A stretch of DNA of 48,605 nucleotides from Microbispora corallina. GTDB taxonomy: Bacteria; Actinomycetota; Actinomycetes; Streptosporangiales; Streptosporangiaceae. This document shows, in pieces, positions 7,130 to 14,501 of this stretch. Every line of letters begins with the position of its first letter. Position 1 is the first letter of the stretch. A program made the position numbers and the translations under genes. The stretch spans positions 1 to 48,605 of the forward strand of contig NZ_BOOC01000052.1 of the NCBI RefSeq assembly GCF_016863035.1, written 5' to 3'. The notes under the pieces are model-generated. The model was not told the DNA's origin, ran no database searches, and saw nothing but the letters and a program-made list of their open reading frames with translations.

Positions 7130-7924
7130 ATGATTACAGAGCACCCCCTGTATGACGACCTGTCCCTCACTCTGTCGGAAGCCGGCGCCGGCAGACCGGC
7201 CCTGATCCTGCACGGCGGGGGCGGCCCCACCACGGTCGCCGGACTCGTCCAGCATCTTCGCCGCACGACACGCACCATCACGCCTGTGCACCCCGGCTGG
7301 GACGGCACCCACCGCCCCCCATGGCTCACCGGCATGGACGACCTCGCCCTGGCCTACCTGCACTACCTGCATCACCTGCGGCTGCGCGACGTCCTGGTCG
7401 TCGGCTCGTCCCTCGGCGGCTGGACCGCCGCCGAGATGGCCGTCCGTGACACCGCAGGGATCATCACCGGGTTGGTGCTGATCGACGCCGTCGGCGTGCA
7501 TGTCCCCGGCGAGCCGATCCGCGACTTCTTCGCCCTCGACGCACGCGGCGTCGCCGAGTACGCCTGGCACGACTCGCAGCGCTTCTACGTCGACCCGGCC
7601 GGCATCCCCGCCGACGAGCTCGCGCGTCGGCAGGCCGACATGGCCACCATGCGCGCGCTGGCCGGAGACCCTTACATGCACGACCCCAAACTCCTTCGCC
7701 GGCTGAGACACGTCGACGTGCCCACGCTGCTGCTGTGGGGAGAAAGCGACCGGATCGTCACCCCCGCCTACGGCGCCGTCTACGCCGACGCCTTCGGCAA
7801 CGGCCGACTGGAGGTGATCCCAGAGGCCGGCCACCTGCCGCACATCGAACAGCCGGCCGCCACCTTCGCCGCGATAGACGACCATCTACTCGAAGCGAGC
7901 ACAGGTTCCATCACCGCTCGGTGA
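7130..7924 (+). CDS. Alpha/beta-fold hydrolase under MarR control
   Basis: 264-residue cytoplasmic alpha/beta hydrolase. Oxyanion segment LILHGGGGP at about residues 25-33, nucleophile elbow GSSLGG (Ser near residue 90), acid in LLLWGESDRIV and histidine in PEAGHLPHIEQP. Length and order are those of the epoxide-hydrolase/esterase branch without a lid-expansion. No signal peptide. No Shine-Dalgarno is visible at ATG 7130, so translation may be leaderless. Divergent MarR and the intervening dyad suggest induction by a small aromatic or oxidant ligand. Substrate unknown. Confidence 0.85.
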   Translation: MITEHPLYDDLSLTLSEAGAGRPALILHGGGGPTTVAGLVQHLRRTTRTITPVHPGWDGTHRPPWLTGMDDLALAYLHYLHHLRLRDVLVVGSSLGGWTAAEMAVRDTAGIITGLVLIDAVGVHVPGEPIRDFFALDARGVAEYAWHDSQRFYVDPAGIPADELARRQADMATMRALAGDPYMHDPKLLRRLRHVDVPTLLLWGESDRIVTPAYGAVYADAFGNGRLEVIPEAGHLPHIEQPAATFAAIDDHLLEASTGSITAR

Positions 7925-8073
7925 GGAGTTGATCCTCCCCGGCGACTGAGAAAGGCCGGTGCCGCCCCATGCCGCAACAGCCGCCGACGGCGGATCGCCG
8001 GGCGGAGCGCGTTCCGTCCGGCGATCGGTTCGGCCGTTCCGGCGTCACGCTCGCCGGACCGGTCCGATTTCAC

Positions 8074-9009
8074 TCATCGGATGGTGACCCGGTCCCCCTT
8101 GGGCGCCTGCACCGGCGAGTTCTTCGCGAGGTACGACGCCAGCGCTCCCATGTCGTCCGGACCGCCGTGGAAGACGCTGATGCTCCCCTCCCATTGCGGG
8201 AAGCCCTGCCAGCCGCCCACCAGGGTGTAGTTGGCCGCGATCTTGATGACCTGGGTGTCGGTCACCGGAACACCGTTGAGCGTGATCTCGGTGACCACTC
8301 CGCCCTCCACCGTGTAGCGAAGCGAGGCGGAGGGTGTGAGCACCCAGCCCGAGGGGTTCCGATAGGCGAGCAACTTCTTGAGCTGCGCGCCGGTCAGCGA
8401 CTGCACGTCGATGGCGAGCCCCGCCGGCTGGGTGGCGAACAGCTCGTCACCGGTCACCGGACCGGCGTCCAGGCCCGTGGTGAAGCCGTACCTGCTGACG
8501 AGGGCGACCTCCGCGCCGGAAGCGGCCTGGACCGCGTCGAGGTAGGCGTCCGCGACCGGTTCCGCCAGCGGGCCGCCGCCGGCGGTCAGCCCGATGGGCT
8601 CGGCGGTGGCGCCGAAGACCTCGTCCCCGCCGGGCGGGCTGCACTTGAAGTAGTAGAGCGTGTTGGATGTGAGACCGTTCGGCTGCTTGACCTCGATCTG
8701 CACCGAGTTCTTGCCCGTGTCCCAATCCCAGTCGAGCGTCTCCAGCGCCGTGGTGAAAACGGCGCCGTGGTCGGCCGGCACGTCGACGCTCTTCCACTCG
8801 TCGGTGCCGACGAGGCGATACTGGACGAGTTGCGCTCCGGCGGGAAGCCCCTCGAAGGAGCCGTGAATCGTGAACGTCAACGGGCACTTCGACGCGGTGG
8901 TCCGTTCGAAGAATATGGTCGCCTTCCGCACCGGGTTCTGCGCCGGGTCGTCATTTCCCGGCGGCGGAGTCGCGACTTCCGCGGCGGAGACGGAGACGGC
9001 GTTCCACAC
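8074..9009 (-). CDS. 5'-nucleotidase C-terminal-domain protein, lacking the catalytic domain
   Basis: About 311 residues from a GTG at 9009. Residues about 25-125 form an Ig-like/beta domain with two cysteines (SKCPLTF and YYFKCSPP). From about 135 the protein matches the 5_nucleotid_C fold: AEPIGLTAGGGPLAEPVADAYLDAV, ALVSRYGFTTGLDAGPVTGDELF, VQSLTGAQLKKLL and LNGVPVTDTQVIKIAANYTLVGG. The usual N-terminal metallophosphoesterase domain (DxH, GNHD motifs) is absent, and no signal peptide is visible at this start, although the frame stays open upstream (VFSCPGEPTSG). It is therefore either an N-terminally truncated relic or a degenerate ligand-binding form. The start is uncertain. Confidence 0.6.
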   Translation of the reverse strand: MWNAVSVSAAEVATPPPGNDDPAQNPVRKATIFFERTTASKCPLTFTIHGSFEGLPAGAQLVQYRLVGTDEWKSVDVPADHGAVFTTALETLDWDWDTGKNSVQIEVKQPNGLTSNTLYYFKCSPPGGDEVFGATAEPIGLTAGGGPLAEPVADAYLDAVQAASGAEVALVSRYGFTTGLDAGPVTGDELFATQPAGLAIDVQSLTGAQLKKLLAYRNPSGWVLTPSASLRYTVEGGVVTEITLNGVPVTDTQVIKIAANYTLVGGWQGFPQWEGSISVFHGGPDDMGALASYLAKNSPVQAPKGDRVTIR

Positions 9010-9126
9010 GTCGCCGCTCGTGGGCTCGCCGGGACAGCTGAAGACCGCGCGCCGTCCTCCCGAGGACGCACGGGGCGGGCGACGCGCAGGTCGTCCTCGG
9101 GGGAGGAGCCCTGTGCAGAGGGGACG

Positions 9127-9156
9127 AAAAAAGCAGGGACGCTACGCGCTCCCTGC
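9127..9156 (-). terminator. Intrinsic terminator reading leftward
   Basis: GCAGGGA (9133-9139) and TCCCTGC (9150-9156) pair around a 10-base loop, and the six A residues at 9127-9132 would give a U tract directly after the hairpin for leftward transcription. No leftward gene lies to its right, so it may end a short antisense or divergent RNA made from the rox promoter region, or insulate the 8074-9009 gene. Confidence 0.5.
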
Positions 9157-9180
9157 CACTTTCAATCTATAGCCCCCCGG

Positions 9181-9200
9181 GGGGCTTGCGGCAAGACCGG
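9181..9200 (+). promoter_or_regulatory. Rifamycin-associated element (RAE) upstream of rox
   Basis: GGGGCTTGCGGCAAGACCGG, built around CTTGC-G-GCAAG. It matches, as I remember it, the conserved element found upstream of rifamycin-resistance genes in actinomycetes (rph, rox, helR) that mediates rifamycin-induced expression. Its position before a clear rox gene supports the call. Match made by eye only. Confidence 0.75.
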
Positions 9201-9331
9201 GGTCATGCCGCAGAATCTCCGGGCCGGAGCCGGAACCCACGGAAATCAGGGATCCGCGGCGATCGCGGGTGCGCCGCCGCACTGTGCGGAGCGGCCGGCC
9301 CGGACATCCGACCTCGATGAATGGGTGGTTC

Positions 9332-10759
9332 ATGTTCGACGTGATCATTGTCGGCGCGGGGCCGACCGGCTTGATGCTGGCCGGCGAGCTGCGGCTGCAC
9401 GACGTGCGCGTGCTCGTGCTGGAGAAGGACGCGGAACCGACCGTCATCGTCCGCTCGCTCGGCCTGCACGTGCGCAGCATCGAGGTGATGGACCAGCGCG
9501 GCCTGCTGGAGCGATTCCTCGCGCACGGCCGGACGTACCCGCTCGGCGGGCACTTCGCCGGGATCGACAAGCCGCGGCCTGACAGGCTGGACACCGCGCA
9601 TCCGTACATCCTGGGCATTCCGCAGCCCGTCACCGATCGCCTGCTGGCCGAACACGCCGCCGAGCTCGGCGCCGAGATCCGGCGCGGTTGCGAGCTGGTG
9701 GGGCTGACCCAGGATGACGACGGGGTGACCGCCGAGCTGGCCGACGGCACGCGGCTGCGCTCGCGCTACCTCGTCGGCTGCGACGGCGGCCGCAGCACGG
9801 TGCGCAGGCTGCTCGGGGTCGGCTTCCCCGGCGAGCCCGCGAGCAACGAGTGGCTGGTGGGCGAGATGGAGGTGACCGAGGATCCGGCGACGGTGGCCGC
9901 CGTCGTCGCGGAGGTCCGCACCACGCATCGCGGGTTCGGCGCCGGGCCCGTCGGCGACGGGGTCTACCGGGTCGTCGTGCCCGCCGCGGGGGTGGCCGAG
10001 GACCGCACGGTCCCGCCGACCATCGAGGAGCTCGCGCAGCGGCTGCGGGTGTTCGCCGGCACCGATTTCGGGGTGCGGTCACCGCGCTGGCTGTCCCGGT
10101 TCGGCGACGCCACCCGGCTGGCCGAGCGCTACCGCGTCGGCCGGGTGCTGATGGCCGGAGACGCGGTGCACGTCCACCCTCCGCTGGGCGGCCAGGGGCT
10201 CAACCTCGGCGTCCAGGACGCGTTCAACCTCGGCTGGAAACTGGCCGCCGAGGTCGCCGGATGGGCGCCCGAGGGGCTGCTGGACAGCTACCAGGCCGAA
10301 CGCCGCCCGGTGGCCGACGACGTGCTGAACATCACCCGTGTGCAGTCCGAGCTGATGTCCCTCGAGCCGGGCCCCCGGGCGGTGCGCCGGCTGATGGCGG
10401 AACTCATGGACGTCGAGGAGGTGACCCGGCACCTGATCGAGAAGATCACCGCGATCGGGATCCGGTACGACTTCGGCGGGGGACACGAGCTGCTCGGCCG
10501 CCGGATGCGGGACGTGGTGCTGAAGCGGGGGCGCCTCTACGAGCTGACGCGCGACGGCCGCGGGCTCCTGCTCGACCGGACCGGCCGGCTCTCGGTGGCG
10601 GGCTGGGCGGATCGGGTCGACCACGTCGTCGACGCGGGCGAGGACCTGGACGTGCCCGCCGTGCTGCTGCGGCCGGACGGCCACGTGGCGTGGGCCGGCG
10701 ACGATCAGCAGGAGCTGCTCGGGTCGCTGCCCCGGTGGTTCGGCGCCGCCACCGGCTGA
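9332..10759 (+). CDS. rox: Rifampicin monooxygenase (FAD-dependent)
   Basis: 475-residue class A flavoprotein that uses NADPH and O2 to hydroxylate the rifamycin naphthoquinone, linearising and inactivating the antibiotic. The start MFDVIIVGAGPTGLMLAGEL aligns with the known Nocardia enzyme (MIDVIIAGGGPTGLM); in-frame ATGs further upstream are not needed. Other shared stretches: GLHVRSIEVMDQRGLLERFLAHG, YLVGCDGGRSTVRRLLGV, SPRWLSRFGDATRLAERYR, MAGDAVHVHPPLGGQGLNLG (Asp277 in the GD motif), LMAELMDVEEVTRHLIEKITAI, and the C-terminal thioredoxin-like part ending LPRWFGAATG. Family length (about 473) matches. The RAE upstream implies induction by rifamycins. Confers resistance rather than biosynthesis: no rifamycin cluster is visible here. 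Confidence 0.95.
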   Translation: MFDVIIVGAGPTGLMLAGELRLHDVRVLVLEKDAEPTVIVRSLGLHVRSIEVMDQRGLLERFLAHGRTYPLGGHFAGIDKPRPDRLDTAHPYILGIPQPVTDRLLAEHAAELGAEIRRGCELVGLTQDDDGVTAELADGTRLRSRYLVGCDGGRSTVRRLLGVGFPGEPASNEWLVGEMEVTEDPATVAAVVAEVRTTHRGFGAGPVGDGVYRVVVPAAGVAEDRTVPPTIEELAQRLRVFAGTDFGVRSPRWLSRFGDATRLAERYRVGRVLMAGDAVHVHPPLGGQGLNLGVQDAFNLGWKLAAEVAGWAPEGLLDSYQAERRPVADDVLNITRVQSELMSLEPGPRAVRRLMAELMDVEEVTRHLIEKITAIGIRYDFGGGHELLGRRMRDVVLKRGRLYELTRDGRGLLLDRTGRLSVAGWADRVDHVVDAGEDLDVPAVLLRPDGHVAWAGDDQQELLGSLPRWFGAATG

Positions 10760-10925
10760 GCGCGCGTTCGCGGCGGGCGGGAATCCGGGAGGGGCCGGGC
10801 GGCGAGCCCGCCGGCATCGCAGGGGTTCCGTCTGGACCCTTTCTTGGCCGGACGCGGGGTTAACGCCGCATCGCCTGAGGCATCAGACCCAGGTCGGCGT
10901 GCCCCAGCCGGACACAGGGGGAACG

Positions 10926-11771
10926 ATGAGACGCTCACACGGCACGACGGTCGCGTTCGCGGGGATGCTCGGGGCGGCGGTGGTGGCATCGTCAGCCGCC
11001 CCGGCGCCGGCCGCCATCGGGTCCGGGCCACCGCCCTGCCCGTCACCGGCCCGGTCCAGGCCCACAGTCGTCCTGGTCCACGGGGCCTGGGCCGACACGT
11101 CCAGCTGGAACGGCGAGGTGGACGCGTTACGACGCGCCGGCTACGACGCGCGGGCCGTGGGCAACCCGCTCCGCGACCTGAACGGCGACGCCGCCACCGT
11201 CGCGGGTTTCCTCAAGACGGTGGCCGGGCCGATCGTGCTCGTGGGGCACTCGTACGGCGGCTCGGTCATCACGAACGCCGCCGCCGGGATCCCCAACGTC
11301 AAGGCCCTCGTGTACGTCGACGCGGCGGCACCGGCCGTCGGCGAGACCACCGGCGCCCTCAGCGGCCGCGGCTCCGCGCTCGGGGCGAACCCGGCCACGC
11401 TCTACGACAGGGCGCCGTACGCCGGGGCGCCGCGGGGGGCGGCCGACCTCTACCTCAAGAGGGACGTCTTCACCCGCGACTTCGCGTCGGATCTCCCGAA
11501 GGAGACCGCCGAACGCCTGTGGGCCACCCAGCGAGCCGCCTCGACCAGCGCCTTCACGACGCCGTCGAGGGCGGCGGCGTGGCAGAGGATCCCGTCGTGG
11601 GCCTTCGTCAGCACCGGCGACCGGATCATCACGCCGAGTTCCAAGCTCTCGATGGCCCGCCGGGCGGGCTCGAAGGTCACCCGGTTCGAGGGCGGATCCC
11701 ACCTCAGCCTGATCTCGCATCCCGGCGCGGTGACCGCGGTGATCGCGTCCGCCGTCTGCTCGGTACGCTGA
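10926..11771 (+). CDS. Secreted alpha/beta hydrolase (esterase-like)
   Basis: About 281 residues from ATG 10926, with GGGGGAA ending three bases upstream. A signal peptide (AFAGMLGAAVVASSAAPAPA) precedes an alpha/beta hydrolase domain: TVVLVHGAWADTSSW, nucleophile GHSYGGSVI, acid in FVSTGDRIITPSSK and histidine in GGSHLSLISHPGAV. This arrangement is the salicylate-esterase/EstC-like hydrolase type common in actinomycetes, where secreted members act on small esters. It converges on the glycerophosphodiesterase gene across a strong bidirectional terminator. Substrate unknown. Confidence 0.85.
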   Translation: MRRSHGTTVAFAGMLGAAVVASSAAPAPAAIGSGPPPCPSPARSRPTVVLVHGAWADTSSWNGEVDALRRAGYDARAVGNPLRDLNGDAATVAGFLKTVAGPIVLVGHSYGGSVITNAAAGIPNVKALVYVDAAAPAVGETTGALSGRGSALGANPATLYDRAPYAGAPRGAADLYLKRDVFTRDFASDLPKETAERLWATQRAASTSAFTTPSRAAAWQRIPSWAFVSTGDRIITPSSKLSMARRAGSKVTRFEGGSHLSLISHPGAVTAVIASAVCSVR

Positions 11772-11792
11772 CCGGAGGGCTCGGGCGGCGGA

Positions 11793-11821
11793 CGCCGCCG
11801 TCCCGGGCCGGGACGGCGGCG
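11793..11821. terminator. Bidirectional terminator hairpin
   Basis: CGCCGCCGTCCCG (11793-11805) and CGGGACGGCGGCG (11809-11821) form a perfect 13-bp stem with a three-base loop, centred between two convergent genes. No U tract on either side, as is usual in actinomycetes. Confidence 0.8.
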
Positions 11822-11836
11822 CCACTCACGACGGTG

Positions 11837-12907
11837 TCAGCGCGGCTCGTAGGCCTTCGGCAGGCGCATGCCGCGCCGGGCCATGATGTCCCGCACCCGG
11901 TTGGGGTAGTCCGTGATGAGGCCGTCGATCCCCATGTCCAGGAGGGCCTCGATGGTGGCGGGGTCGTCGCAGGTCCACGGGATGACCCGCAGGCCGCGGT
12001 CGTGCGCCTCCGACACCATGGCGGTGTCGACGTAGAAGCGGAAGTTCGGGTCGGCGACGGTCCCGTTCTGCGGGAAGCCGTACACCGGGGACACCGCCCT
12101 GACGCCGGGGACGGCCGCGGCGGCCGCCACGAAGTCGCCGCCGAAGTCGTCGGCGTCCAGGCCGCCGAGCCACGGCGAGGCGCCCGGCTTGCCCACCTGC
12201 AGGAAGTCGTAGTTGGTCAGCGCCACCAGCGGCCACGCCGGCGCGAGCCGGTGCATCTCCATCAGCGCGCCCCAGTCGAAGGACTGGATGGTGACCTGGT
12301 CCTCGATCCCCGAGGCGTGGATCTCCTCGTACACCCGGCGGACGAACAGCTCGCGCGGCGCGGTCTGCTCCGGGGCGCCGGCCTCGACCTTGGTCTCGAT
12401 GTTCAGCGTGACCTGCTTGGCGTGGTAGCTCTTGACGAGGTCGAGCACGTCCTTCAGCTCGGCCATCCGGAAGCCGTGGATCACCTCCTGCTCGGGGAAG
12501 CCGGGCAGCTGCTGGTACCCGCAGTCCATGGTCTTGATCTGGGCCAGGGTCAGGTCCTTGATGTACTTCCCGACGTACGGGTACATCGGGTCGCCGGGCG
12601 TGACGGGACCGGTGTCGCGGCACTTCTGCGCGCTGATCTGCCGGTCGTGGTTCACGACGACCTTCTGGTCCTTGGTGACGTGGGTGTCCAGCTCGAGGGT
12701 GCTGACGCCGAGGCGGAGGGCCTTGGCGAAGCCGTCGAGGGACTCCTCGGTGGTCATGCCGATGCCGCCGCGGTGGGCCTGCAGGTCGAAGTGGGTCTTC
12801 TGAGGCAGCACACCGGGGCCGCCGGCCGCCGACGCGTGTGCCGCGGCCGCGGGCGCGACGAGCGCCGGGACGACGGCGAGGCTCGCCAGGACATGGCGAA
12901 AGAACAT
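11837..12907 (-). CDS. Secreted glycerophosphodiester phosphodiesterase
   Basis: About 356 residues. Hydrolyses glycerophosphodiesters (deacylated phospholipids, possibly teichoic acid) to glycerol-3-phosphate and an alcohol. The signal peptide MFFRHVLASLAVVPALVAPAAAAHA is followed by the GDPD core: FDLQAHRGG with catalytic His-Arg, EESLDGFAKALRLGVSTLELDTHVTKDQKVVVNHD (metal ligands Glu/Asp and the second catalytic His), LNIETKVEAG, QSFDWGALMEMHRLAP, and C-terminal VIPWTCDDPATIEALLDMGIDGLITDYPNRV. I start at ATG 12907, which has GGAGCGGAG upstream; ATG 12925 would add six residues. It lies downstream of the GPH transporter behind a hairpin, so it is probably transcribed separately. Confidence 0.92.
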   Translation of the reverse strand: MFFRHVLASLAVVPALVAPAAAAHASAAGGPGVLPQKTHFDLQAHRGGIGMTTEESLDGFAKALRLGVSTLELDTHVTKDQKVVVNHDRQISAQKCRDTGPVTPGDPMYPYVGKYIKDLTLAQIKTMDCGYQQLPGFPEQEVIHGFRMAELKDVLDLVKSYHAKQVTLNIETKVEAGAPEQTAPRELFVRRVYEEIHASGIEDQVTIQSFDWGALMEMHRLAPAWPLVALTNYDFLQVGKPGASPWLGGLDADDFGGDFVAAAAAVPGVRAVSPVYGFPQNGTVADPNFRFYVDTAMVSEAHDRGLRVIPWTCDDPATIEALLDMGIDGLITDYPNRVRDIMARRGMRLPKAYEPR

Positions 12908-12959
12908 GAAGAGGCTCCGCTCCATCGGTTCGATCCAAGCCGGACGACCCTAGATCGCG

Positions 12960-12989
12960 TCACGCCCGGCGGGTGCTGCCGTGGCGTGA
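12960..12989 (-). terminator. Hairpin between GPH transporter and GDPD genes
   Basis: TCACGCC (12960-12966) pairs with GGCGTGA (12983-12989). It lies just past the stop of the leftward transporter and upstream of the leftward GDPD gene, as expected of a transporter terminator. Confidence 0.5.
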
Positions 12990-13036
12990 GGGGGCCGTGA
13001 ACGTTCGCGGAACGGATGGGACGCAGGCGGCGCCGC

Positions 13037-14398
13037 TCAGAGCCGGGGCGCGCGCGGCTCGGCCGGCTCGGCGGCCGTGGGCGGCGTCTCGATCGGGACC
13101 GAGACGAGCCGCGCCGCGACCGCGCCGATCGCCGTCAGCGCGAACGGGTACACGCACAGGTAGAACCGGAACGCGAGCCCGGTGCGGGTGCCGGGGTCGT
13201 CGCCGGAGTTGTAGCCGAAGAACACGCCGAGCGACGTGAGCGCGAGCCCGGTCACGATCCCGTTGAGCCGGGTGAAGAAGCCGAACGCGGACAGGAAGAG
13301 CCCTTCCCGGTGCTCCCCGTTGCGCGCGGCGTCCGCGTCCAGCACGCGCGCGACGATGAGGTCGTTCGTCGCGAGCATGCCCGACCACCCGGCGCCGACG
13401 AGCACTCCCGCGGCGATGGCCGTGACGAGGCCCGTGGCGAAGAACAGGGCGGCGAAGCCGGCCGCGAGCACGGCGAAGGCGAGCCGCCAGGCCCACAGCG
13501 CGCCGCGGCGCGCGACGACCCGCGTCCACACCGCGAGGCCGCCCGCCGAGACGAGGATGACGACGCCCTGGAGGTACAGCGCGGTCTCGACCGGGAGCCC
13601 GAGCGAGTAGCGCACGTACAGCTGGATGCCCGAGAGGACGAGTGCCATGGCGATCCCGTAACAGGCGCCGGTGAGCCCGACCGTCCAGAACATCGGGTTG
13701 CGCACGATCGACCACACGCTGGGCAGCAGCGGCGGCTGCTCCCGCGTGGAGTAGCGGGGGTTCTCGCGCGCGCCGAGCGCCATGAACACGATCACGACGA
13801 GCGCGACCGCGCCGTACACGATCGCGGTGATCTGGAACCCCTCGGTGGATCTCTCGGTGCCGAACACGCGGGTCGTGAGCAACGGGGTGACGGCGAGCGA
13901 GATCACGAGCGCCACGAGCTGGAAGCCCTGGCGCAGTCCGTTGGCGACGGCGCGGTCGCGCTCCCGCGGGTACAGCTCGGGGAGCAGCGCGCCGTAGTTC
14001 GCGTTGAGCATCGAGTCGAAGGCCTCGCACAGGATCGCGAACACCGCGAACCAGAGCAGGAGGCCGGCGCCCCGCAGGGAGGCCGGCGCGGAGAAGAACG
14101 CGATCATGCAGGCCGTGAGCATGGGCGCGCCCACGAGCAGCCACGGCCGCCGCCGGCCGAACCGGCTCCGGGTGCGGTCGGAGAGGTGGCCGAGCAGCGG
14201 GTTGTCGAGCGCGTCGATGATCGCGTAGATCGCCATGACCACGCCGTAGGCGCGGACGTCGAGCCCGAGGATGTCGACGTAGAAAAGGATCATCGATCCT
14301 TTGATCATGTTGATCGGGATCGAGGTGCCGAACATCCCGATGGCGTAGCGCCACGCGGGCGTCCTCAGGGGGGCGGACGCCGTACCGGGCTGGGACAC
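13037..14398 (-). CDS. GPH-family (glycoside-pentoside-hexuronide) cation symporter
   Basis: 453-residue integral membrane transporter of the major facilitator superfamily, with about 12 hydrophobic segments. Diagnostic GPH features are the N-terminal MFGTSIPINMIKGSMILFYVDILG region, the loop DNPLLGHLSDRTRSRFGRRRPWLLVGAP after helix 2, and ANYGALLPELYPRERDRAVANGLRQ between helices 4 and 5. It starts at GTG 14398 with AAGGAGGA upstream and lies 103 bases after the ABC permease on the same strand, so it may be read with that operon. Substrate probably a sugar, glycoside or nucleoside co-transported with H+ or Na+; not determinable from sequence. Confidence 0.88.
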   Translation of the reverse strand: MSQPGTASAPLRTPAWRYAIGMFGTSIPINMIKGSMILFYVDILGLDVRAYGVVMAIYAIIDALDNPLLGHLSDRTRSRFGRRRPWLLVGAPMLTACMIAFFSAPASLRGAGLLLWFAVFAILCEAFDSMLNANYGALLPELYPRERDRAVANGLRQGFQLVALVISLAVTPLLTTRVFGTERSTEGFQITAIVYGAVALVVIVFMALGARENPRYSTREQPPLLPSVWSIVRNPMFWTVGLTGACYGIAMALVLSGIQLYVRYSLGLPVETALYLQGVVILVSAGGLAVWTRVVARRGALWAWRLAFAVLAAGFAALFFATGLVTAIAAGVLVGAGWSGMLATNDLIVARVLDADAARNGEHREGLFLSAFGFFTRLNGIVTGLALTSLGVFFGYNSGDDPGTRTGLAFRFYLCVYPFALTAIGAVAARLVSVPIETPPTAAEPAEPRAPRL

Positions 14399-14501
14399 GC
14401 GATCATCCTCCTTCGGACGCCGGCCTGGCGCTGACGTTACCGTCGCGGCCGAAGGAGAACAGCGGATGAACGGGAATCGGTCGTGCCGGCCGAAGCCCCC
14501 C

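Larger units (their letters stand above)
9010..9331. other. rox upstream region with hairpins
   Basis: No gene is visible in this stretch of about 320 bases. It contains a dyad CGTCCTC-CC-GAGGACG (9053-9068), an intrinsic-terminator-like hairpin (9133-9156), a perfect 16-bp palindrome AGCCCCCCGGGGGGCT (9171-9186) and the rifamycin-associated element beginning at 9181. About 130 bases of untranslated leader separate that element from the chosen rox start. Confidence 0.55.

Noticed and set aside
10844..13000. 718-codon rightward frame across the secreted hydrolase and GDPD genes
   Set aside because: It crosses the convergent terminator at 11793-11821 and is a shadow of both genes.
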